Translations under genes and position numbers: made by a program | Shown here: positions 1 to 7,069 of the stretch, in pieces | How positions within the stretch are numbered: the first letter of the stretch is position 1 | Layout: every line of letters starts with the position of its first letter | Notes under the pieces: generated by a model | What the model saw: the letters and a program-made list of their open reading frames with translations, nothing else | Told to the model about the DNA's origin: nothing | Databases searched by the model: none | Assembly (NCBI GenBank): GCA_937996605.1 | Contig: CALKVB010000538.1 | Coordinates: 1-8,414 of the forward strand | DNA from: an uncultured Oxalobacteraceae bacterium | Lineage (GTDB): Bacteria > Pseudomonadota > Gammaproteobacteria > Burkholderiales > Burkholderiaceae_D | Direction of reading: 5' to 3' | DNA length: 8,414 nt

Positions 1-2
1 AT

Positions 3-1340
3 CTCCGAAGACCAGATTGGATACTAATTGGGCACTCAGGTTCGTCGTCGATACACGCAACGGTAATGATTTTATGTGGGATGCTGAAATTCACTCTGCC
101 TGAAATTTGTATTGTGTATGGTGGTGTTCATCCTAGCTATCATTACGATGAGATTTTGAGTAGTTCGGAAGCGATCGATGTGATTGTGCGTGGTGAGGGA
201 GAGCGTACTACCACACAATTATTGTTGGCGATGCAGCGCGGTGGTGATCTCGCTGAGATTCAAGGAATTGCCTTTCGCCGCGACAGCATCGTGCAGGCCA
301 CAGCGCCCGCTGAGATGATAGAAAGGCTTGATGATTATCGTGTGGCGTGGGAGTTGATAGACCATACTCGGTACTCGTATTGGGGCGGTAAACGCGCGGT
401 AGTCGCGCAATTTTCTCGCGGCTGCCCTTATCTATGCAGCTATTGTGGTCAGCGCGGCTTTTGGAGCCAGTGGCGACATCGCGACCCCGTTCTGTTCGCA
501 CGAGAACTCGCCAACTTACATCGACAACATGGTGTGCAATTGATTAATTTTGCTGATGAATTGCCGACAGGATCTCGCAAAGCGTGGAAGGCATTTCTCG
601 AAGCGTTGATCGCTGAAAATGTCTCGTTGATCTTGGTGGGCTCGACGCGTGCCAGTGATATTGTGCGCGATGCCGATATATTGCATCTCTACAAAAAAGC
701 TGGGGTGATACGTTTTTTGCTTGGAATCGAAAGCTACAACGAGGCGACACTGACCAGCATAAAGAAGGGCGGCAGTATCAGCGAGGATCAACGGGCGATA
801 CAACTTTTACGACAACATGGCATCGTCTCGATGGCAACTTATGTAGTCGGCTTTGAGGAAGAGAGTGATTTGGATTATTGGCGATCTTTGCGTCATCTTT
901 TACGTTACGATCCAGATCAAATTCAGATGTTATATGTGACGCCACATCGTTGGACACCTTATTATCCAACGGTGAAACAGCGAACCGTAATTCAGACGGA
1001 CACACTGAAGTGGGATTACAAACATCAAGTCCTGGCGACCAAGAAAGTGCCCGCATGGCGTGTCTTTTTATGGGTAAAAAGTATTGAAGTGATTATGCAA
1101 TTGCGGCCCAAAGCGATTTTTAGAAATCTGTTCGCGAGCGATCCTGATGTCGGATATGCGATGCGTTGGTATACCAGAATTGGTAGGCGGGTATGGTTTC
1201 ATGAAGTATTTCAGTTTTTGTTTGAAGATCGCCATCAAAAGCGAGGCCAAAGTTTAGAAGAATTCTTAGGTGCCTCTTTAGATCAACGCGAATACAGTAT
1301 GCAAAAACGTAAAAAGATTGTCATCAAAGCGAGTTCATGA
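3..1340 (+). CDS. bchE: BchE-like cobalamin-binding radical SAM protein, 3' part (N-terminus off window)
   Basis: This resembles the anaerobic Mg-protoporphyrin IX monomethyl ester oxidative cyclase, which closes the fifth ring of bacteriochlorophyll without oxygen. The frame is open from base 3, so the ATG at 66 is internal. The codons before it read PDWILIGHSGSSS, and IVYGGVHPSYH and VRGEGE follow; this is the end of a B12-binding domain. The radical SAM core starts at FSRGCPYLCSYCGQ, with the CxxxCxxC cluster cysteines at visible residues 141, 145 and 148 (bases 423-446), followed by the BchE-like segment FWSQWRHRDP. VGSTRASDIVRDADILHL and DPDQIQMLYVTPHRWTPYY continue the family pattern, and the C-terminus is basic. 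About 445 residues are visible; BchE is about 550, so roughly 100 are missing. It converges on nasA. The radical SAM/B12 class is near certain. BchE rather than a paralogue is an inference, since no other photosynthesis gene is in view. Confidence 0.8.
   Translation, partial: LRRPDWILIGHSGSSSIHATVMILCGMLKFTLPEICIVYGGVHPSYHYDEILSSSEAIDVIVRGEGERTTTQLLLAMQRGGDLAEIQGIAFRRDSIVQATAPAEMIERLDDYRVAWELIDHTRYSYWGGKRAVVAQFSRGCPYLCSYCGQRGFWSQWRHRDPVLFARELANLHRQHGVQLINFADELPTGSRKAWKAFLEALIAENVSLILVGSTRASDIVRDADILHLYKKAGVIRFLLGIESYNEATLTSIKKGGSISEDQRAIQLLRQHGIVSMATYVVGFEEESDLDYWRSLRHLLRYDPDQIQMLYVTPHRWTPYYPTVKQRTVIQTDTLKWDYKHQVLATKKVPAWRVFLWVKSIEVIMQLRPKAIFRNLFASDPDVGYAMRWYTRIGRRVWFHEVFQFLFEDRHQKRGQSLEEFLGASLDQREYSMQKRKKIVIKASS
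1335..1340. other. Palindromic TCATGA shared by two convergent stop codons
   Basis: The hexamer TCATGA is its own reverse complement. Bases 1338-1340 are the TGA stop of the rightward BchE-like gene, and bases 1335-1337 read on the minus strand are the TGA stop of nasA. The two genes therefore overlap tail to tail by six bases with no intergenic space. This is seen directly. Any effect on expression is inference. Confidence 0.95.
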
Positions 1341-4163
1341 GTGCGTTTTCTGAGCATGAGCTTGCAGCGCTGGCGTTGCACTTTGAACTAGTTTTCTGAT
1401 TTCTGGTAAACATGACCCACAGCTGCTGCCACAGGCCAAAGTTTTTTGTAAGTGCCTCACTTGCTCAAGGGGGGGAAGCACAGCTGCGTTGTGCGAGTGA
1501 TCCGATAAAGCAGCTTGAATTCGTTCCAAGGATACGTTCATACAGCTGCAAATGATTTTGTCAGCAGGTGCAGGTGACAAATTTGCGATAGGCTGTTTGT
1601 GTAACAGCGCGGCGGAATGAGTAATCGGTGATTGTTGTTGCAACAGTGGACTGAGCCAACTCTCAGCGCTGACGTCGCCAATCAGCGCATAGCCACGGAT
1701 GTAGCGATTATCCTGATGTTGATGTAGACGGATGTGGCGGGCAGCGGCCCGCGCCTTATCTTGGTAGCAAAGACTGTTAGTGCTATCAATGTGCATGATC
1801 TTCAATATGCCATCGATCACGTCGCTTGTAACCGATTCGGTGTGTGCACCGCGAAAAACAAGTCCAGTCTGATCACCGCGTCCAAATAGCGTACAGCTCG
1901 CATACGAGAAAGCGGAGAAGTATTGTCTGAGCTTGACTTGAATGGTAAGCACTTCTTCTTCATCTATCCATGCGATAGCCAGAAAACGCCAGGCGAAATG
2001 CTGCTTAGTGATTTTCACCTGAGCTAGTTTTAATTCTGGCTGTTTTGAAATCGGATCAAAGGCAGATGTACTTAAAGCGTTCACGCCAAGGTGAGAAATA
2101 ATCTCGTTATGGGCATTGATGTGATGCCCACCCATCATCTCTTGCCCCCAATGCATAGGGATGAAGACCTGCCCCGCACGGAGCGTTTCACTTTGCTGTA
2201 CTGGCAAGATCAGCTTGCCGCGTGAATTGCTGATCTCAAGTAAATCACCATCGGTGAGAAAGCGGGTTTGCATATCGCTGACAGCTAACTGTATTGCCGG
2301 CTCGGGTGCATGGGCATATAGCTGAGCCACGGTACCTGTGCGACTCATTCCATGCCATTGATCTCTCAGGCGCCCGGTGTTGAGCAAAAAGGGAAAACGC
2401 GCCGAGGTTTTTTCCTTAGCAGCGAGATAGGCGGTAGGAATGAACTTCGCTTTGCCGTTAGCGGTAGCGAAATGGGCATCCATATACAGGCGTGGTTGAC
2501 CCTGAATGGCACCAGAAACGAATGGCCATTGTTGCGGGCCCTTCTCATCCAAAATGGAATAGCTTAAACCGGAGATGTCGAGGTCGCGGCCGCGTGTGCT
2601 TCCTCTATGTTCGAGCCAAATATCTTCGCTACAAGCATAGTTAAATTGCGGTGTGAGTTTGCCCAATTGAGTTGCGATTTTGTTCGCTACGTCGACGGCA
2701 ATTTCCCAATCTGGTCGTGCCTGCCCGATGGGTTTTAATGCGGCCCTGACACGTGAAATGCGTCGTTCGGAATTGGTCACAGTGCCCGACTTTTCACCCC
2801 AGCTAGCCGCCGCGAATACGACGTCAGCGTAAGCCATCGTGGCAGTACCTCGATATGCTTCTTGTACAATCACCAGCTGCGCGCGTTCGAGTGCTTCTCG
2901 GATGACATGTTGATCAGGCATTGATTGTGCCGGATTGGTGCACACTATCCACAGAATTTTGATGTCGCCTTGCCGAACGGCCTCGAATAACTCTACTGCG
3001 GTTTTCCCCGCTGTGCTCGGCACCTCGTCGATTTGCCATAACTGCGCAACTTCGGCTCGATGCTGAGGATTGCTGAGGTCTCGGTGTCCTGATAATAAGT
3101 TCGCCATGCCACCTGTTTCTCTTCCCCCCATCGCGTTTGGTTGCCCAGTAAGGGAGAATGGGCCTGCACCTACACGACCAATCTGCCCAGTGGCGAGATG
3201 TAAATTAATGAGCGCACTGTTTTTGTCTGTGCCAGCGCTGGACTGATTCAACCCTTGGCAATACAGCGATAGCGTTGCCTTTGAGCTCGCAAACCATCGT
3301 GTCGCTTGTAGCAAATCTTGTTCACGAATACCGCAGGTTTTGGCGACCATGCTTGGTGTGTAGTCACGCACGATGGCCTTGAGTTCTACAAATCCTTCGG
3401 TATGTTCTCGGATAAACTCTTGATCTAAGTATTCTTCCCATAGACATAGATGCAGCATGCCATTAAACAGGGCAACATCGGTGCCGGGTTGTATGGCCAG
3501 ATGAAGGTCGGCATCTTGTGCGGTGTCAGTTCGCCGAGGATCGACCACGATGATTTTGAGCTGGGGATTGCGAGCGCGTGCTTCTTCAATGCGTCGGTAT
3601 AAAACAGGGTGAGCAAAGGCGGTATTTGAACCCGCGATAAAAATCACCTCTGCATGATCGATGTCTTCGTAACAGCAGGGAGGAGCATCTGAGCCCAGGC
3701 TTTGTTTGTACGCGGCGACAGCGCTCGACATGCAGAGACGAGAATTACTGTCGATGTTATTGGTGCCAACTAAACCTTTTGCAAGTTTATTGAAGACGTA
3801 ATAGTCTTCGGTTAGCAATTGCCCCGAAATATAGAAGCCGATACTGTCTGGCCCATGTTCTTGTACGCATCGTGCGATTTGGGTGCTCACGTAGTCGGTG
3901 ACGTTCTCCCAACTACTGTCTTGTAGCTGATCCTCTCGGTGCAAGCGCAATTGCGGTTGTAGTACTCGCGCTTGTTGCTGCAAAACCGATTTTGCAGATA
4001 AATGCAGACTACTTCCCTTGCTACATAACTTGCCGTAGTTGGCAGGATGGTCGGGGTCGCCACGAACGCCGGTGATTTCAACTTCATTGTGCTCGATAAT
4101 GAGACCGCAACCAACGCCACAATAACAGCAAGTCGATTTAGTTTCGTGCATAGAAGTAGGCAT
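1335..4163 (-). CDS. nasA: Assimilatory nitrate reductase, catalytic subunit with C-terminal BFD domain
   Basis: This cytoplasmic molybdoenzyme reduces nitrate to nitrite. From the ATG at 4163 it is 942 residues. The N-terminal [4Fe-4S] cysteines are C12, C15, C19 and C47 (TCCYCGVGCG, then GKLCSKG). The likely molybdenum ligand is C144 in SRLCMSSA, which matches the NapA motif RHCMASA. The Mo-bisPGD core follows, then the dinucleotide-binding domain (LNTGRLRDQWHGMSRTG, later FIPMHWGQ). The C-terminus carries a BFD-like [2Fe-2S] domain with CxC at C872/C874 and CGSC at C915/C918, as in Klebsiella-type NasA. Three starts are possible: GTG 4175, ATG 4163 and ATG 4151. None has a good Shine-Dalgarno. 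The last gives MHETKSTC, closest to family N-termini. It is the last gene of the operon, about 33 nt after nirD. No separate NasA reductase is in view. Its stop overlaps the convergent BchE-like gene. Confidence 0.95.
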   Translation of the reverse strand: MPTSMHETKSTCCYCGVGCGLIIEHNEVEITGVRGDPDHPANYGKLCSKGSSLHLSAKSVLQQQARVLQPQLRLHREDQLQDSSWENVTDYVSTQIARCVQEHGPDSIGFYISGQLLTEDYYVFNKLAKGLVGTNNIDSNSRLCMSSAVAAYKQSLGSDAPPCCYEDIDHAEVIFIAGSNTAFAHPVLYRRIEEARARNPQLKIIVVDPRRTDTAQDADLHLAIQPGTDVALFNGMLHLCLWEEYLDQEFIREHTEGFVELKAIVRDYTPSMVAKTCGIREQDLLQATRWFASSKATLSLYCQGLNQSSAGTDKNSALINLHLATGQIGRVGAGPFSLTGQPNAMGGRETGGMANLLSGHRDLSNPQHRAEVAQLWQIDEVPSTAGKTAVELFEAVRQGDIKILWIVCTNPAQSMPDQHVIREALERAQLVIVQEAYRGTATMAYADVVFAAASWGEKSGTVTNSERRISRVRAALKPIGQARPDWEIAVDVANKIATQLGKLTPQFNYACSEDIWLEHRGSTRGRDLDISGLSYSILDEKGPQQWPFVSGAIQGQPRLYMDAHFATANGKAKFIPTAYLAAKEKTSARFPFLLNTGRLRDQWHGMSRTGTVAQLYAHAPEPAIQLAVSDMQTRFLTDGDLLEISNSRGKLILPVQQSETLRAGQVFIPMHWGQEMMGGHHINAHNEIISHLGVNALSTSAFDPISKQPELKLAQVKITKQHFAWRFLAIAWIDEEEVLTIQVKLRQYFSAFSYASCTLFGRGDQTGLVFRGAHTESVTSDVIDGILKIMHIDSTNSLCYQDKARAAARHIRLHQHQDNRYIRGYALIGDVSAESWLSPLLQQQSPITHSAALLHKQPIANLSPAPADKIICSCMNVSLERIQAALSDHSHNAAVLPPLEQVRHLQKTLACGSSCGSCLPEIRKLVQSATPALQAHAQKTHS

Positions 4164-4196
4164 ACCCGTGATCACTTTTTGTGTAGTTTCGATATT

Positions 4197-4541
4197 TCAG
4201 GATTCAATAGCGAGTGTTTGAATTTCTTCGCTGTTTAAAAATACGTGGCCGTGCTCTAGTTGAACTTGAAAAGTTTGGCTGCAACCGACATCGGGTGCGG
4301 TCGCACAGCCTTTGTGTAATTCAATATTCCAGTTGTGTAGCGGACAGGCTACCTTGTCACCGAAGACGATACCCTGCGATAAAGGACCTCCTTTATGTGG
4401 ACATTTATCGAGGATGGCAAAAACCTTGTCTTGCGTGGTACGAAAGATCGCTATATTGGCTCCTTGTGGACGCTGAAAAACCCGAGCACCTAAGATCGGA
4501 ATGTCGTTGATCTCACAGATTTTTTTCCAAGGCGTTGACAT
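4197..4541 (-). CDS. nirD: Assimilatory nitrite reductase small subunit, Rieske type
   Basis: This is the partner of NirB in NAD(P)H-dependent reduction of nitrite to ammonium in the cytoplasm. The protein has 114 residues, the usual size, and a Rieske fold throughout. It keeps all four [2Fe-2S] ligands: C47 and H49 in CPHKGGPLSQG, C66 and H69 in CPLHNW. From family knowledge, E. coli NirD has the fold but lacks these ligands, so this copy is of the cluster-binding type. The ATG at 4541 is supported by AGGAG at 4551-4555, with a 9-nt spacer, and by a second GAGGA directly before the ATG. It lies 85 nt after nirB, the widest gap of the operon, and about 33 nt before nasA. An alternative reading as a general Rieske ferredoxin is unlikely given its place after nirB. 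Confidence 0.95.
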   Translation of the reverse strand: MSTPWKKICEINDIPILGARVFQRPQGANIAIFRTTQDKVFAILDKCPHKGGPLSQGIVFGDKVACPLHNWNIELHKGCATAPDVGCSQTFQVQLEHGHVFLNSEEIQTLAIES

Positions 4542-4550
4542 ATCCTCGTT

Positions 4551-4555
4551 CTCCT
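4551..4555 (-). promoter_or_regulatory. Ribosome binding site of nirD
   Basis: AGGAG on the minus strand lies 9 nt before the nirD ATG. It is the clearest Shine-Dalgarno in the window. A second GAGGA (4544-4548) lies only 2 nt from the ATG and is probably too close to be used. Confidence 0.7.
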
Positions 4556-4562
4556 AAGTTGT

Positions 4563-4592
4563 GGTATAAAGCCGCTAAAATTTGCTTGTAAA
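4563..4592 (-). promoter_or_regulatory. Possible weak internal sigma-70 promoter before nirD
   Basis: On the minus strand, TTTACA (4587-4592, five of six matches to TTGACA) is followed after 18 nt by TATACC (4563-4568, four of six matches to TATAAT). A start about 7 nt downstream would fall near 4556, just ahead of the AGGAG of nirD, leaving a leader of about 15 nt. The match is modest and AT-rich gaps often give such hits, so this is only a candidate for extra nirD-nasA transcription. Confidence 0.25.
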
Positions 4593-4614
4593 AAGTGATA
4601 GTGGAGTTTCCACT
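4590..4614 (-). terminator. Small intercistronic hairpin with T-run after nirB
   Basis: On the minus strand, AGTGGA-AAC-TCCACT (4614-4600) forms a perfect 6-bp stem with a 3-nt loop, followed after 5 nt by five T residues (4594-4590). It starts 12 nt past the nirB stop. The short stem and the gap before the T-run make it a weak terminator at best. It could equally slow 3'-end decay of nirB mRNA or cause partial attenuation before nirD. Confidence 0.3.
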
Positions 4615-4626
4615 GACTGTGAATTC

Positions 4627-7053
4627 CTAGCTAATACTTTCAAATTGACGTACGTCGACCTGTGCTTTTTCAGGTTCATGCCAAGGATCGGCTTCACCTT
4701 CGAGTGAGAACAGTAAACGTTGATACAGTTCTTCACGGCGCTCTGCATCTTCAATCATGGTTTTCTTGATGTAGTCCATTCCCACACGTGCGAGGTAATG
4801 CACCGTGCGTTCAAGATACCAACCCTCTTCACGATATAACTGCAAAAACGCCCCTGCGTATTGCATCACTTCTTCGTGAGTCTTGAGTTTGACCAAGAAT
4901 TGAGCGACTTCGGTCTTGATACCGCCATTGCCACCAATATAGATTTCCCATCCTGAGTCGACCCCGATTACACCCACGTCTTTAATGCCTGCTTCAGCGC
5001 AATTGCGTGGACAACCAGATACCGCAAGTTTGACTTTATGCGGCGCATACATGCGCGCTAAAGCGCGCTCGAGTTGTTGTCCCATGAGGGTTGAGTTTTG
5101 CGTGCCGAAGCGGCACCATTCGCTACCGACGCAGGTTTTCACCGTGCGCAATCCTTTAGCGTAAGCAAGGCCAGATGGCATGCCTAGTTCTTGCCAGACA
5201 TTGCGTAGGTCTTCTTTTTTCACACCCAGCAGATCTATCCTTTGACCGCCAGTCACCTTCACGGTAGGGATCTGATATTTATCGACCACATCGGCGATAC
5301 GTCTCAACTCGGAGGCGTTGGTTTCACCGCCCCACATGCGCGGTATCACAGAATAGGTGCCGTTCTTCTGGATATTGGCATGGGCGCGTTCGTTGATGAA
5401 GCGTGATTGAGGATCGTCAATGGCTTCTTTGGGCCAGGTTGAAATCAAATAGTAGTTCAGCGCGGGACGACAACTAGCACAGCCGTTAGGTGTTTTCCAA
5501 TCCATGCTTTTCTGGACGTCGGCAATCGTCAGTAAATGTTGCTGGCGAATCGCTTCACGCACAGTGGCATGTGAATGTTCAGTACAAGAGCACATGGCTT
5601 TTGCTTTCGGTGTGGCGGAGTAGTCACCACCCGCGGTGAACATCAGAATCTGTTCGACTAATCCTGTGCAGGAACCGCAAGACGCTGACGCCTTGGTATG
5701 CTTGCGCACGTCTTCAATCGTAAAAAGACCTTTGTCTTTAATGGCTTTGACAATCGTTCCCTTGCACACACCATTGCAACCGCACACTTCTGCGCTGTCT
5801 GGCATGGCGGCAGCTTTGGTGTGACCCTCATGACCGACATCGCCTGTGTTTGATTCACCGAACATTAAGGAGTCGCGTATCTCGGCAATATTTTTACCTT
5901 CTCGCAGCAACTTGAAATACCAACTACCGTCAACCGTATCACCATATAGGCAAGCGCCAATCAATTTGTCATCTTGAATTACTAATTTCTTATAGACGCC
6001 CCCAATAGGGTCGGACAAGATGATTTCTTCTGTATCTTTTCCTCCTGAGAAGTCACCTGCCGAGAACAGATCGATGCCGGTGACTTTTAATTTGGTGGAA
6101 GTGAGTGAGCCCTGATAGCGACCAATACCAAAGTTCGCGAGATGATTCGCACACACTTTGGCCATTTCAAATAATGGTGCCACCAAGCCATACACCGTAC
6201 CCCGATGATTCACACACTCGCCGACGGCATAGATGCGCGGGTCGTAAGTTTGCATGGTGTCATTGACCACAATGCCGCGATTGCAATAGAGACCTGCCGA
6301 TTCCGCGAGACTAGTATTCGGACGGATGCCGACCGCCATCACAACTAATTGCGCTGGAATTTCGAGCCCATCACTAAAGCGAATCGCACGTACTTGAGCA
6401 TGCTCATCACCGAGGAGAGCTTCGGTGTTTTTCTCTAATAAAAATTGAAGACCGCGCTCTTCCAGCGAGGATTGCAACATCTTGGCCGCCGTTTGATCGA
6501 GCTGTCTGTCCATCAACCACGCGGGTAAATGCACAACCGAGACATCCATGCCGCGCAGTTTTAAGCCATTGGCAGCTTCAAGTCCGAGCAAGCCACCACC
6601 AATCACCACGGCATGCTTATGTTGGCTGGCCGCTGCGATCATTTGTTCTGTGTCATGGATATCGCGATAGGCGATGACGCCTTTGAGATCTTTACCCGGC
6701 ACTGGCAACATAAAGGGACTAGAACCAGTGGCGATGAGGAGGCGATCATAGCTCGCTTGGGTACCGTCGTCGGCCGTCACGATACGCTTCACTCGATCAA
6801 TTGCAGTAATCTTTTTGCCGAGATGGAGCGTGATGTGATTCTCGCTATACCACTCGATCTCATTGAGCATGATGTCTTGTATCGTCTGTTCACCCGCTAA
6901 CACCGGTGACAATAGAATGCGGTTGTAGTTTGGGTAGGGCTCGGCTCCAAATACGGTGATGTCGTATAGGTCGGGTGCGATCTTGAGCAACTCTTCTAGC
7001 GTCCGAACACCTGCCATGCCATTGCCTATCATTACTAGTTTCATTTTTTTCAT
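4627..7053 (-). CDS. nirB: Assimilatory NAD(P)H nitrite reductase, large subunit
   Basis: This cytoplasmic enzyme carries out the six-electron reduction of nitrite to ammonium with NirD. From the chosen ATG it has 808 residues. The N-terminal FAD-binding motif is GNGMAG (residues 10-15), and the NAD(P)H-binding motif GGGLLGLE lies near residue 150, in a pyridine-nucleotide oxidoreductase fold. Two BFD-like [2Fe-2S] modules follow: C424, C426, C459, C462 and C488, C490, C525, C528. The C-terminal part is the nitrite/sulfite reductase domain. Its siroheme/[4Fe-4S] cysteines are C641 and C647 (TCVGSEWC) and C681 and C685 (GCPRNC). All expected cofactor ligands are present. The frame is open up to 7176, but MKKMKLVMIGNG at 7053 is the family N-terminus and has GGAG 6 nt upstream; the longer form would run into the ATPase gene. 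It lies 16 nt after the ATPase stop, in the same operon. Confidence 0.97.
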   Translation of the reverse strand: MKKMKLVMIGNGMAGVRTLEELLKIAPDLYDITVFGAEPYPNYNRILLSPVLAGEQTIQDIMLNEIEWYSENHITLHLGKKITAIDRVKRIVTADDGTQASYDRLLIATGSSPFMLPVPGKDLKGVIAYRDIHDTEQMIAAASQHKHAVVIGGGLLGLEAANGLKLRGMDVSVVHLPAWLMDRQLDQTAAKMLQSSLEERGLQFLLEKNTEALLGDEHAQVRAIRFSDGLEIPAQLVVMAVGIRPNTSLAESAGLYCNRGIVVNDTMQTYDPRIYAVGECVNHRGTVYGLVAPLFEMAKVCANHLANFGIGRYQGSLTSTKLKVTGIDLFSAGDFSGGKDTEEIILSDPIGGVYKKLVIQDDKLIGACLYGDTVDGSWYFKLLREGKNIAEIRDSLMFGESNTGDVGHEGHTKAAAMPDSAEVCGCNGVCKGTIVKAIKDKGLFTIEDVRKHTKASASCGSCTGLVEQILMFTAGGDYSATPKAKAMCSCTEHSHATVREAIRQQHLLTIADVQKSMDWKTPNGCASCRPALNYYLISTWPKEAIDDPQSRFINERAHANIQKNGTYSVIPRMWGGETNASELRRIADVVDKYQIPTVKVTGGQRIDLLGVKKEDLRNVWQELGMPSGLAYAKGLRTVKTCVGSEWCRFGTQNSTLMGQQLERALARMYAPHKVKLAVSGCPRNCAEAGIKDVGVIGVDSGWEIYIGGNGGIKTEVAQFLVKLKTHEEVMQYAGAFLQLYREEGWYLERTVHYLARVGMDYIKKTMIEDAERREELYQRLLFSLEGEADPWHEPEKAQVDVRQFESIS

Positions 7054-7059
7054 AGTCAA

Positions 7060-7063
7060 CTCC
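7060..7063 (-). promoter_or_regulatory. Ribosome binding site fixing the nirB start
   Basis: GGAG on the minus strand sits 6 nt before the ATG at 7053. It supports that start over the in-frame ATG at 7176, which lies inside the ATPase gene. It falls in the 16-nt gap after the ATPase stop. Confidence 0.65.
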
Positions 7064-7069
7064 AAAACT

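Noticed and set aside
66..68. ATG at 66 as the true start of the BchE-like gene
   Set aside because: The frame is open to the window edge and the codons before 66 encode typical B12-domain text (PDWILIGHSGSSS), so the gene starts outside the window.
1363..1380. Hairpin TGCAGCG-CTGG-CGTTGCA as terminator of the BchE-like gene
   Set aside because: The stem is 7 bp with one G-U pair and lies 22 nt past the stop, but no U-run follows on either strand and it sits inside nasA coding sequence. It may be chance.
4168..4175. Palindrome GTGATCAC before nasA as an operator
   Set aside because: It is only 8 bp, occurs once in the intergenic region and overlaps a possible GTG start. Chance is the simpler explanation.
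4214..4510. Rightward 98-codon open frame opposite nirD
   Set aside because: It is antisense to a clear Rieske-type NirD and has no family-like sequence. It is treated as a shadow frame.
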